Below are positions 12,936 through 21,031 of a stretch of 30,475 bases of DNA, in pieces (the first letter of the stretch is position 1; the number at the start of each line of letters is the position of its first letter). Position numbers and translations under genes: made by a program. Under the pieces are notes generated by a model, which did not search any database, was not told where the DNA came from, and was given only the letters and a program-made list of their open reading frames with translations. Source of the stretch: a virus; IMG/VR virus record IMGVR_UViG_3300028044_000046, positions 1-30,475 of that record; one strand, given 5' to 3'.

Positions 12936-14018
12936 TTATCTATCATAAAACTTCTTTATTTTATCAATTATATAAGTCACTTCAATGTCAGTAAGTTCAG
13001 GATATATAGGAAGACTAAGCACGCCGCGACTAAGCATCACGCTGGTACTCATCATGTCTGGTTTTACCAATCCAGCTGCAACGGGAAGCTCACTTAATGT
13101 ATATGGATAGTGAACCTTAGTAACAATCCCATGTTCATTCAGGTATGAATGTAGGTTGTTTCGATCATTGGTATAGATTACAAACTTTTGATATGAATGG
13201 TGATATGCCCCTTCTGAGAGACATCTAATAGGAAGGCCAGCGAACCCCGACAGATACATCTCTGCTATCTGTTTGCGCCTTGCTTGCCATTCATCGATAT
13301 ATTGCGTTCGGACCAAAAGATGAGCGCAATCGATCTCGCTCATCTTGGAGTTTGTGCCGGGATAGTCGTATTCAGATTTTCCGTTGTCTTTTGCTTTGTT
13401 TACAAACTCAAATAGTCCTTTATCGTGTGTAACTACTGCCCCGCCGTTTCCAGATGCATTCAGATTTTTTGTAGGATCAAAACTAATTGCCATACCCATA
13501 CCTATATTACCGAACGCTGAAAGCCAGTGTTGTGCTCCGTCTACTATCGTACGCTTATTAAAGTAAAGTGGGGATTCTGTCCCATATAGTCCTACATAAC
13601 AATGATAGACATAATTATGCACCCCCGGAAGGGTAGAGAAGTCTTCCAGAGTGTCAACGGGTAAACACCCGTATTTGTTAGTATCGCTAAGTTCTACTTC
13701 CCAACCATTGCTTAGAAATGCATTCAATGTTGCAGGATATGATAGATTAGGAAGAATGATCTTGGGTTTCGTCGAGTTATCAGATAAATCCCGAAAACGA
13801 ACATACTGAGCAATGAATTCTAATGCCTGTGTACCACTGTGTGTTACTATCGCGTAATTGCACTTGTTTTTTCTAGCCAGCCAGGTTTCAAACTTACGAG
13901 TGTATTCGCCGTCAACTAGTATACCCTCACGAAGTACATTATCAGTTGCTTCAAGCAACTCATCCTTAAGATTTACATATTGTCGCTTAAGACCAAAATG
14001 CGGTATTGAGATATTCAT
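12936..14018 (-). CDS. DegT/DnrJ/EryC1/StrS-type sugar aminotransferase
   Basis: A 360-residue PLP enzyme. The N-terminus (HFGLKRQYVNLKDEL) and THSGTQALEF cofactor region are typical. D160 in IVDGAQHW contacts the pyridine, and K184 in SFDPTKNLNASGNGGAVV is the Schiff-base lysine. Members transfer an amino group to keto-sugar nucleotides for surface glycans. It starts inside the last 32 nt of the epimerase gene with GAGG before the ATG, so the two are coupled. The substrate cannot be told from sequence. It may modify virion glycans or the host surface. Confidence 0.92.
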   Translation of the reverse strand: MNISIPHFGLKRQYVNLKDELLEATDNVLREGILVDGEYTRKFETWLARKNKCNYAIVTHSGTQALEFIAQYVRFRDLSDNSTKPKIILPNLSYPATLNAFLSNGWEVELSDTNKYGCLPVDTLEDFSTLPGVHNYVYHCYVGLYGTESPLYFNKRTIVDGAQHWLSAFGNIGMGMAISFDPTKNLNASGNGGAVVTHDKGLFEFVNKAKDNGKSEYDYPGTNSKMSEIDCAHLLVRTQYIDEWQARRKQIAEMYLSGFAGLPIRCLSEGAYHHSYQKFVIYTNDRNNLHSYLNEHGIVTKVHYPYTLSELPVAAGLVKPDMMSTSVMLSRGVLSLPIYPELTDIEVTYIIDKIKKFYDR

Positions 14019-14937
14019 AATACCTCTGAATTCCTTCCGAAATATTCATTGTAGGATTATACCCGAAATCTCTGCGAGCAGCACTGATGTCTAACGCACC
14101 TCTGCTAGGAAAAGTGTTGTCTCGGTCTGCTAGTTTTAATTTACCTTTGCCTACTATCGTAGTTACGATTGAGGCTGCTTCTTGCAGCGAGACTCCGTCA
14201 CCGCGCGTTATATTATATGTATAATTCATCGCAGTGTCGCTCAGTGACGCTCCTACGATGCCTGCGGCGGTGTCTTCTACGTAGGTAAAGTCCAGGCGTT
14301 CGTTTGGTCCATTAACTTCTAATAGTTTATCTTGCATTGCAGCTATGATAAATTTGGCTATAACTCTATCGTTGACATCTAATGGCCCATACACTGCGCT
14401 TGGCCGAAGGATCGTGTAGTCAAAACAGCCACGGTTAGCATAATCTTTGACTAGCATTTCGCCTGCTAGCTTCATTATACCATATTGACCAATTGGATTG
14501 CATGGTGTGCGTTCGTTGGTGCCATCGGCAAAATTACCATATACCATACTGCTGCTGATGTAGACAAAACGCTTAACCTTATGTTTAGCTGATACTTCGC
14601 ATAGGGTAAGCAACCCTTCAGACATTGTGCGAGAAGCTGCACTGGGATCAAGCCCGACTGCTTTCTGTCTAGGAAAACTAGCTAGATGGATTACTATATC
14701 TGGCTTGAATCCGCTGAAGGTTCTATCTACTGAGATTTGATCTACAATATCATATGGATGACACATTGCATCTACTTTTTTGGCTCGTTCTTTCACCAAT
14801 GCAGTGAGTTCGATGCTTGATACGATACCATAATTGGTATAATTATCAATTGTCAAGACATCATGTCCTAGACGCTCTAACTGTGCCACGACATTGTGCC
14901 CAATGAACCCCATACCACCTGTTACTAGAATTCTCAC
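13987..14937 (-). CDS. NAD-dependent epimerase/dehydratase (extended SDR), GTG start
   Basis: A 316-residue sugar-nucleotide enzyme. It has the Rossmann motif GGMGFIG (7-13), an acidic residue at the second strand (TIDNY), SSS at 128-130, and catalytic Y152xxxK156 in YGIMK. It acts on an NDP-sugar, and its neighbour suggests an epimerase or dehydratase step before transamination. The start is GTG at 14937, overlapping the upstream stop (GTGA). No ATG is available near the conserved N-terminus. Confidence 0.92.
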   Translation of the reverse strand: MRILVTGGMGFIGHNVVAQLERLGHDVLTIDNYTNYGIVSSIELTALVKERAKKVDAMCHPYDIVDQISVDRTFSGFKPDIVIHLASFPRQKAVGLDPSAASRTMSEGLLTLCEVSAKHKVKRFVYISSSMVYGNFADGTNERTPCNPIGQYGIMKLAGEMLVKDYANRGCFDYTILRPSAVYGPLDVNDRVIAKFIIAAMQDKLLEVNGPNERLDFTYVEDTAAGIVGASLSDTAMNYTYNITRGDGVSLQEAASIVTTIVGKGKLKLADRDNTFPSRGALDISAARRDFGYNPTMNISEGIQRYYEYLNTAFWS

Positions 14938-15131
14938 TGCTTGAAATCCATATATGGAGCAATATCATGATCAAATATTTTCGACATATCACGATATAAT
15001 GACTCACGTTCTCTTTCGGTCATGCCGGAGTTAAGAGTATACATTCTGTCGTCTTCGCTGATAGTGAGTCCATAATCGTGCCTATATGTGAGACACATAT
15101 TATTGATAATTTGTTCTCTGGTAAGTGTCAT
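14934..15131 (-). CDS. Small protein of unknown function (65 aa)
   Basis: MTLTREQIINNMCLTYRHDY..., ending APYMDFKQ. The ATG at 15131 shares one base with the upstream stop (TGATG), and GGAG lies 12 nt before it. A TTG six codons upstream is less likely. Charged and soluble, with no recognisable domain. It lies in the thyA operon and is coupled to the epimerase by a 4-nt overlap. Confidence 0.65.
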   Translation of the reverse strand: MTLTREQIINNMCLTYRHDYGLTISEDDRMYTLNSGMTERERESLYRDMSKIFDHDIAPYMDFKQ

Positions 15132-15367
15132 CAGAACTTCAATCTCCAAAAAGTGTATAGTTCAGGGGTAAACTTTGCGATAACACAACAATGGTATTCA
15201 AAACAAGCATGATCAATTTCCTTATGCCATGAAATTTCTACATTGTTATCTTTCAACCAGCTACCCATCTCACCCTTTTCCCATTGGCCTACTGTTAGAC
15301 CGGCTGCTATTTCGGCATCGTCGCGAAACAGGTCGATCCTGAAGTTAAGCACATTAACTTGCTTCAT
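15131..15367 (-). CDS. Small protein of unknown function (78 aa)
   Basis: MKQVNVLNFRIDLFRDDAEI..., with several aromatic residues and a Cys/His-containing stretch HACFEYHCCVIAKF. Not recognised. Its ATG overlaps the thyA stop by 4 nt (ATGA), so it is co-translated with thymidylate synthase. Confidence 0.7.
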   Translation of the reverse strand: MKQVNVLNFRIDLFRDDAEIAAGLTVGQWEKGEMGSWLKDNNVEISWHKEIDHACFEYHCCVIAKFTPELYTFWRLKF

Positions 15368-16197
15368 ACTGCCATAATAGCCGGCAGTGCTGGATGAGAT
15401 TGGTAATCTAGTAGTTTTATATCATCCATGTTAAACCCATCAATCTCAGTAACATTTGGGTTCAACCAAAGCGTAGGTGATGGGAATAGGGTCCGAGAAA
15501 GTAGTTCCTTTACCTGAGGCAAGTGGTTAGAATATATATGAGTATCACCTGTTGAGATAATCAACTCGCCTACATGCAAGCCGCATACCTGTGCAATCAT
15601 ATGTGTTAATAGTGCATAACTTGCGATATTAAAGGGAATTCCTAAATAAGTATCACAACTTCTCTGATACATGTGGCAGCTTAAACGGCCATTGTTGCTC
15701 ACACTGTACTGACTCATGACATGGCACGGGGGCAATGCCATCTGATCAAGTTCGTCCACATTCCAAGCAGTGAGTATGTGTCTACGACTATAAGGGTCTT
15801 GTCTGATCCCATCAATCAAGTTCTTGATCTGATCTACTCCGCCCCAGTTACGCCATTGCACCCCATACACCCTACCTAGATCACCTGGATACTTAGCATT
15901 AGGTTCCCAATAAGGAGCTGTAGCATTTCCTGACCAGATCGTGCTATTAACTGGATCCTTTGTTCCATGCAAGATTTCAGCTAAACGTCTTTCATCACCG
16001 CTTCCTTCTAAAAACCAAAGAAGTTCACTTACAACTGCTTTCCAAGCTAACTTCTTAGTCGTGATAGCAGGAAAACCCTCTCCTAGATCAAACCGTAGTT
16101 GCCTACCAAAAACGCTGATGGTCCCGACGGAAGTACGATCTGTCTTCTCTTCACCATTTCGTAGAATGTCCTTAAGTAAATTATGATATTGTTCCAT
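15364..16197 (-). CDS. thyA: Thymidylate synthase (ThyA)
   Basis: A 277-residue ThyA-family enzyme that makes dTMP from dUMP using methylene-tetrahydrofolate. The folate/dUMP loop (EKTDRTSVGTISVFGRQLRF), the catalytic Cys158 in LPPCH, YQRSCDTYLGIPFNIASYALL and the C-terminal YQSHPALPAIMAV are all present. E. coli ThyA is 264 aa. The folA gene is encoded 57 bp downstream of its promoter's upstream side (16254-16706), so the pair forms the classic phage dTMP module. TTGCGT-17 bp-GATAAT ends 5 nt before the ATG, and there is no ribosome site. Confidence 0.97.
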   Translation of the reverse strand: MEQYHNLLKDILRNGEEKTDRTSVGTISVFGRQLRFDLGEGFPAITTKKLAWKAVVSELLWFLEGSGDERRLAEILHGTKDPVNSTIWSGNATAPYWEPNAKYPGDLGRVYGVQWRNWGGVDQIKNLIDGIRQDPYSRRHILTAWNVDELDQMALPPCHVMSQYSVSNNGRLSCHMYQRSCDTYLGIPFNIASYALLTHMIAQVCGLHVGELIISTGDTHIYSNHLPQVKELLSRTLFPSPTLWLNPNVTEIDGFNMDDIKLLDYQSHPALPAIMAV

Positions 16198-16202
16198 ATT
16201 GT

Positions 16203-16231
16203 ATTATCTCATTATTCTCTATGCTACGCAA
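16203..16231 (-). promoter_or_regulatory. Putative promoter of thyA
   Basis: TTGCGT (16226-16231), 17 bp, GATAAT (16203-16208), ending 5 nt before the thyA ATG. The resulting mRNA would be leaderless. GATAATA also resembles the late box, so its class is uncertain. Confidence 0.45.
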
Positions 16232-16253
16232 GACTTTCTGTTACCTTTTATAC

Positions 16254-16706
16254 CTAGACACACTTCCGTTCCCAAATTTGATATTCGTGATCGGGAAATA
16301 TCTCACTATAAGTTACTCTATATTGATTTTCTAATTTAGGTAGGTCGATAAAAACATCACAAGTATAATGATCGTGCGTTTTTGTAAGATGCACGGTGTT
16401 GATCTGTCCCCAGCAACTGTCAATCAACTTAGCCCCGCCGATCAGCCAATACCAATCTGAGTGGTTGGTTATCTCCGAAACACAGGTCACACCTTCGCAT
16501 TCGAAAGGTCTTGACGTGACTACGATATTCATGCGGTTAGGTAATGGTTTTTTTGGAAGACTATCCCAAGTATTGCGGCCCATAATGATAGGTTGCCCTT
16601 CAGTTAGTCGCTTGAATCTTGGCAAATCACCCTGGATGTTAGTCCAGGGTAACTTGTTTTGATAGCCTATTCCCCCATTAGGGTCACATGCCAATATCAA
16701 TTTCAT
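16254..16706 (-). CDS. folA: Dihydrofolate reductase
   Basis: A 150-residue DHFR. It has MKLILACDPNGGIGYQNKLP with PWTN, catalytic Asp27 in GDLPRFKRLT, IIMGRNTWDSLPKKPLPNR for NADPH and folate binding, and YWLIGGAKLID. It regenerates tetrahydrofolate used up by ThyA. The start overlaps the upstream gene's stop by 4 nt. Confidence 0.97.
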   Translation of the reverse strand: MKLILACDPNGGIGYQNKLPWTNIQGDLPRFKRLTEGQPIIMGRNTWDSLPKKPLPNRMNIVVTSRPFECEGVTCVSEITNHSDWYWLIGGAKLIDSCWGQINTVHLTKTHDHYTCDVFIDLPKLENQYRVTYSEIFPDHEYQIWERKCV

Positions 16707-16999
16707 AGTCTATTCAACAACCGATCTGTTTCAGGTTGCACATGATCAGCTATGCTCTGTACATTAAGTACAAATTCAATGCCGAGTACGTTATCTTCCA
16801 ATTCGATCAATCTTCTGCTTATTATTTCTTCAATTTGTTCTGGATCAACGCCCTGAGACAACATTTGTTCAACGTTGATTGTTCTTTGCTTTTTTCCAAC
16901 CAGTTTTAGCACTAGCTTTCTAACAAATTCTACTGGAATCTTTTCTTTTTCGACGCCCTCGATCAACCGTTCCCATTTTTGTAAAAATTCAGGGGACAT
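16703..16999 (-). CDS. Conserved small helical phage protein (98 aa)
   Basis: MSPEFLQKWERLIEGVEKEK..., all-helical and charged, with 'LSQGVDPEQIEEIISRRL' in the middle. It seems familiar from marine T4-like phages, but I know no function. GAGG lies before the ATG, it overlaps folA by 4 nt, and it sits 14 nt after the next gene upstream. Confidence 0.75.
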   Translation of the reverse strand: MSPEFLQKWERLIEGVEKEKIPVEFVRKLVLKLVGKKQRTINVEQMLSQGVDPEQIEEIISRRLIELEDNVLGIEFVLNVQSIADHVQPETDRLLNRL

Positions 17000-17013
17000 T
17001 TACCTCATTAGCC

Positions 17014-17700
17014 TTATGCAATAGCAGCAACCTTTTTCGGACGGCCCCGTGGTTTATCGGACGTATTAGCAACCTTAGGGGTTGCTATAACAGTTGGGTC
17101 CAGCGAACGTGCTTCATTCAGTAATCTATCAGCTTCCGCCAATAGCCCCTTTGCTTCATTGCTCATTCGTTCTGCTTGCTGACGTAGATTGGTAGCAAGT
17201 GCAGTATCACCCAAAGCATCACCTGTTGACTGAACTCCGACTGACTCTGTTGGTCGTTCTCCCCGCATCTTACGAGCAACTGTAGCAGCGTCTTGAATTC
17301 CGCGGCTGCCGTCGATTTCAGCTAGTCTTTTAACTGCATCTTCGCCTAGTTGCATCTCGTTGAGGATCTTATTGAGGTCGCTCAATCTAATTTTTGTGTT
17401 TGGTGCCGGAGTCATCATGACTTGTTCAGTCTGAATCTTCTTCAATTGTCCTTCAGCATGTAGTTTTTGAAGGATAATATGCCCGTCTCTAGTATGTGTA
17501 CGATTCAACGCATCCGCGAGGTCTTGACTATGTTGTCCGATGTCACTCTCAATGCACTTGATCAATGGGTCATGGATATTCTGATTGAGCAATTCAGTGT
17601 AGACGACTAAAGCCATATGAGGCTCGCCTGGCACTTCGCGGAATACTACTGCAACCTTACGGTCTCCGTGTTTACCCACATGCCGTGTAAAATTTGCCAT
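17014..17700 (-). CDS. Conserved phage protein with AT-hook-like C-terminus
   Basis: A 228-residue protein. The N-terminal ~110 residues (FTRHVGKHGDRKVAVVFREV, then HMALVVYTELL) form a conserved block I associate with T4-like phages but not with a known activity. The middle is helical, with EDAVKRLAEIDGSRG and a coiled-coil-like RLLNEARSL. The end KPRGRPKK matches an AT-hook core (GRP flanked by basic residues), suggesting DNA contact. The start is well supported by AAGGAG 8 nt before the ATG. It leads the genes running into folA and thyA. Confidence 0.75.
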   Translation of the reverse strand: MANFTRHVGKHGDRKVAVVFREVPGEPHMALVVYTELLNQNIHDPLIKCIESDIGQHSQDLADALNRTHTRDGHIILQKLHAEGQLKKIQTEQVMMTPAPNTKIRLSDLNKILNEMQLGEDAVKRLAEIDGSRGIQDAATVARKMRGERPTESVGVQSTGDALGDTALATNLRQQAERMSNEAKGLLAEADRLLNEARSLDPTVIATPKVANTSDKPRGRPKKVAAIA

Positions 17701-17759
17701 TATTAAGTCTCCTTTAGATTAATAATAGTATTTAACTAGAAAACCAAACGGTTAAAAAT

Positions 17760-17978
17760 TTATCCCCAAACCAATTGATAAAAAAGAGCCTCTTTGGGGT
17801 CTTCGAACGCCACATACTTCCAACTCGTGCAAAATCTACCAGTCAGCTTTTCTAAGATCCAATTCCTAGAGTCATTGGTGTGTGTCGCAGTAGTAAGGAC
17901 AAAATGTTTAGGAACATATTTTAGTTCCCTGTCCATGTACCATTGATTTATATTAATGTCATCGATTGTCAATTTCAT
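17760..17978 (-). CDS. Small protein of unknown function (72 aa)
   Basis: MKLTIDDININQWYMDRELK..., with several Trp and Tyr residues. A GTG at 17990 would add four residues, but GGTGA before the ATG at 17978 gives a plausible if short-spaced ribosome site. No family recognised. Confidence 0.6.
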   Translation of the reverse strand: MKLTIDDININQWYMDRELKYVPKHFVLTTATHTNDSRNWILEKLTGRFCTSWKYVAFEDPKEALFYQLVWG

Positions 17979-18044
17979 TTCACCACACACAATATAGTAC
18001 TGCTACCGAAACCATTAAGCTAGGAACTACTAAACCCTAGAAAA

Positions 18045-19376
18045 TTAACCACTATTCTTACGATGATCATCGTAAATAGCCCAAACACCGAAAGGGGGGT
18101 TCGGATTGGGATCGCCGTGAATAATCCAAACCGTGTCGCAGTAATCAGGATCGCCCCAAGAGCCGCAAGGATACCCGTCAGTGAAGACGATCAAGCGTTC
18201 AGGCACAATTGCTTCTTTCTTGAGGTAATCAAAGATGCAAGTGAAGTCCGTGCCGCCGCCGCCCATCAGTTTGTATTCTTCGATATTTTCCATGTTTTCA
18301 GAAGTGAACTCCTGCATGTTATAGACTTTGGTATCGAAACACGCGATACGGATACGGTACCCAGCAAACGATTCCATCATACCTGCAACTTCGCTGATGA
18401 ACTGCATACCTTGCTTATTAGAGATAGACCCTGACATGTCGATAAACACGGTCACATCGATCTCTTCGCCGGGAGTCATACCTGGCATAACCGCATCCAT
18501 GTGCCAACTACGACGAGAAGGGCGCAGCCAAGTATAATCGGTTTTGATAGCAGAAGTCAGACTAGTCTGGATCAGTTCGTTCCAAGGCATAACTGGATCA
18601 GTAAGCTGCTTGATCATACGCTCAACGCCTTGCGGAATCGAACCTGCTTCGGCAGACTGTGCTGCGTTGATAATCGCTTGCTTTACTTCCTGGCGAACCT
18701 TTTCACGTTCTTCAGCAGACATGCGCGGGCGGCCTTCGCCGTTGCCTTCTTCATCGCTCTCGCCTTCGCCGTTGCCTTCTTCATCGCTCTCGCCTTCACC
18801 TTCATTGCTCATATGATCATCGATCATTTTATCAAGCAGGTCTTCGATGTTGATATACTGAACATTCTTCATCAGATCATCATAGATGAGTTCGGCCGCC
18901 GTGCTAGCATATTTGGTTTCATACAAGCAAGGAACCGTCGTGATGAACTCGCCGATCTTATGTTTCTTCAAATCAGCGTTCACTGCATAGTCAGCAGCGA
19001 TATTCCAGATTTCGGGGTCGCGGCCATCGCGACGATCCATATGATCGTAGACAACATGCAACACTTCATGACCAACAAGAAACTCAACTTCCTTCGTGCG
19101 AAGCATCATGATGAAGCGAGAATTGTAATAGAACTTCAGCCCATCCGTTGCAGCCGTAGAGCACCACTCGTCGGCATTGATAAGTTGAAGGCGAGTAGCG
19201 AGATTACCAAAAAACGAATGGTTAAGAAGGAGACCGATGCGTGCAGTGATGAGACGCTCCCTAGCTGCGTGATCAATCTTAGGATCGGTAGGACCAATAA
19301 GATTTTCAAACTTCTTGCTGCGAGTGCGCTTACCCTGCTTGGGCTTAGTCGCAGTACCGGGAATTACTTCACTCAT
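18045..19376 (-). CDS. VWA-domain protein with HExxH metallopeptidase-like N-terminus
   Basis: A 443-residue protein of the VWA-like/DUF2201 type. The N-terminal half has the zinc motif HEVLH at 103-107 (VGHEVLHVVYDHMDRRDG) and IAADYAVNADL. An acidic Gly/Glu/Ser/Asp linker at ~193-215 contains a perfect 10-residue duplication. The C-terminal VWA-like domain has MIDAS residues DMSGS (313-317) and a GGGTDF loop. Such proteins pair with MoxR AAA+ ATPases, and one is encoded at 21032-22126. AGGAG lies 6 nt before the ATG at 19376; longer readings lack support. Substrate or partner in phage infection is unknown. Confidence 0.9.
   Translation of the reverse strand: MSEVIPGTATKPKQGKRTRSKKFENLIGPTDPKIDHAARERLITARIGLLLNHSFFGNLATRLQLINADEWCSTAATDGLKFYYNSRFIMMLRTKEVEFLVGHEVLHVVYDHMDRRDGRDPEIWNIAADYAVNADLKKHKIGEFITTVPCLYETKYASTAAELIYDDLMKNVQYINIEDLLDKMIDDHMSNEGEGESDEEGNGEGESDEEGNGEGRPRMSAEEREKVRQEVKQAIINAAQSAEAGSIPQGVERMIKQLTDPVMPWNELIQTSLTSAIKTDYTWLRPSRRSWHMDAVMPGMTPGEEIDVTVFIDMSGSISNKQGMQFISEVAGMMESFAGYRIRIACFDTKVYNMQEFTSENMENIEEYKLMGGGGTDFTCIFDYLKKEAIVPERLIVFTDGYPCGSWGDPDYCDTVWIIHGDPNPNPPFGVWAIYDDHRKNSG
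18733..18792. repeat. Perfect 30-bp tandem duplication
   Basis: Two identical 30-bp units (18733-18762 and 18763-18792) in the VWA gene encode repeated GEGESDEEGN in the linker. Identity at every base suggests a recent duplication. Confidence 0.9.
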
Positions 19377-19403
19377 AAAAATCTCCTTGTTGAACATAAA
19401 CTG

Positions 19404-19432
19404 ACTATATGACATTGCACACGAAATGTCAA
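19404..19432 (-). promoter_or_regulatory. Consensus sigma70 promoter of the VWA gene
   Basis: TTGACA (19427-19432), 17 bp, TATAGT (19404-19409), followed by AGGAG and the ATG at 19376. It is nearly identical to the moxR promoter (TTGACT-17-TATAGT). Confidence 0.85.
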
Positions 19433-19501
19433 CCAAAAAATCAAAAAATATTTTTATAATTCCTAGCATAAATACTATTAAGCATGTAGAGTATAAACAC
19501 T

Positions 19502-20983
19502 ATGTTAGAAAGATTAAAAATATTGGTAGAAAAAACCAATCCCAGAGTTTTAGGTCAGGTACTGAAAAGTAGCAATTACATTGAATTATATGATTGGGTG
19601 GAACGTGAGACTATTAACTTACTTGATGCATCAATTAAAGAAAAAGTCTGGTACTTATTAAACAATAAGCCCAATTTTATTTGCAACCACGGGAACAAAA
19701 AAACGTTCAACCCTAAGAAGTTGCAATATGGATTCTGTGATAATATTAAGAATTGCCTTTGTTTTCAACAACACGCAAAAGAAAATTACAAACCAAGGGA
19801 TATGTCAATTGTTATTGAAAAAAGAAAAGACACCTGGTTGAAAAAATACGGAGTAGACAATGCCAGCAAAGCAGAAGGTGTGAAATCAAAAAGACGAGAA
19901 ACAATGTCAAAAAAGGACTACTCGTCAATATTTGATCAGTTGACTCATGAAAAAGAAACTTTAGGTTTCAACCAAGTAATACAAAGGGTATCTGAAACTG
20001 TCACTCCCTGTTTTTCGCGTGAAGAATATCACGGATCAAATAGGAAAAACAAATATTTATGGAAATGTAACGGTTGCCAACATCAATTTGAATCGCATGT
20101 TGATTATGGTACAATTCCGAAATGTAGTATCTGCTACCCTAAAACTGTATCAAGAGCCGAATCAGAAATAGCAACCTTCGTAAGAACACTCGGTGAAAAT
20201 ATTATAACAAATGACAAAACCATATTATCTGGAAAAGAATTAGACATTTATATCCCTGACAGAAATATTGCCATTGAGTATAATGGAATATATTGGCATT
20301 CTTCAATCAAGAAGACACCAAATTACCATGTTAACAAGATGCTAGAATGTAAAAAACAGAATATACAACTCATTCACATATTTGAAGACGAATGGCAAAC
20401 CAAACCCGAAATAGTGAAAAATAGATTGAGAAGCATTCTGGGGCACGACGATAGGGTAGCTGCTAGAAAATGTAATATAATAGAGTTAACATTTGAGGAA
20501 TACAAAAACTTCGTTGAGAAAACGCATATTCGAGGTTATGCCCATTCTACTATAAAATATGGGTTAGCGTTAGACGGTAAAATAAAAGCGGTGATGGGAT
20601 TTTCAAAATCTAGATATACCAAAGCCGGGCATGAGCTTATCCGTTACTGTTCGGACGGAACAGTAATTGGTGGAGCCGGAAAATTATTAAAACATTTTAT
20701 AAAGAAGCATAGTCCCGAATGTATCGTAACATATGCTGATAGATGTTGGAGTAATGGAAACTTATATAAAAAATTAGGATTTACTGACATTACTTCTAGT
20801 GAAGTCAATACCGGGTATTGGTATATTAAGAATGGTATAAGATATCATCGGTCTAACTTCACCAAAGCGAGACTGATTAAATTAGGATATGATCCAAACA
20901 AAAATGAATCTGCCATCATGCAAGAGTTAGGTTATACCAAAATACATGATTGCGGAAACTATAAGTTTATGCTAAATCCGTAA
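19502..20983 (+). CDS. EDxHD-type homing endonuclease with C-terminal GNAT-like domain
   Basis: A 493-residue mobile endonuclease, the only large plus-strand gene. The N-terminal part has a KYGVDNASK-type DNA-binding segment (about 113-135) and a zinc ribbon with C189/C192 and C208/C211. The Vsr-like nuclease core is at 218-300: E220/E222, D248, E259 in IAIEYNGIYWH, and H266. This resembles the core of the terminase-locus endonuclease. Residues ~320-493 look like an acyltransferase-fold domain ending DCGNYKF, often attached to such phage nucleases. It sits between moxR and the VWA gene. TATAAACA and CATAAATA boxes lie upstream, with no ribosome site. Confidence 0.85.
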   Translation: MLERLKILVEKTNPRVLGQVLKSSNYIELYDWVERETINLLDASIKEKVWYLLNNKPNFICNHGNKKTFNPKKLQYGFCDNIKNCLCFQQHAKENYKPRDMSIVIEKRKDTWLKKYGVDNASKAEGVKSKRRETMSKKDYSSIFDQLTHEKETLGFNQVIQRVSETVTPCFSREEYHGSNRKNKYLWKCNGCQHQFESHVDYGTIPKCSICYPKTVSRAESEIATFVRTLGENIITNDKTILSGKELDIYIPDRNIAIEYNGIYWHSSIKKTPNYHVNKMLECKKQNIQLIHIFEDEWQTKPEIVKNRLRSILGHDDRVAARKCNIIELTFEEYKNFVEKTHIRGYAHSTIKYGLALDGKIKAVMGFSKSRYTKAGHELIRYCSDGTVIGGAGKLLKHFIKKHSPECIVTYADRCWSNGNLYKKLGFTDITSSEVNTGYWYIKNGIRYHRSNFTKARLIKLGYDPNKNESAIMQELGYTKIHDCGNYKFMLNP

Positions 20984-20986
20984 AAT

Positions 20987-21016
20987 CGGGGAGAGGTTGT
21001 CTCTAACCTCTCCCCG
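20987..21016 (-). terminator. Strong hairpin terminator between moxR and the plus-strand endonuclease
   Basis: A 12-bp stem CGGGGAGAGGTT/AACCTCTCCCCG with a 6-nt loop. On the minus strand it follows the moxR stop and is trailed by ATTTTA. On the plus strand it directly follows the endonuclease stop, so it probably serves both convergent genes. Confidence 0.8.
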
Positions 21017-21031
21017 GAAAGCCAACTCTGA

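Noticed and set aside
18501-19412. Long plus-strand open frame opposite the VWA gene (303 codons)
   Set aside because: Antisense shadow of a gene with clear HExxH and MIDAS motifs; its translation is hydrophobic nonsense with no start signal.
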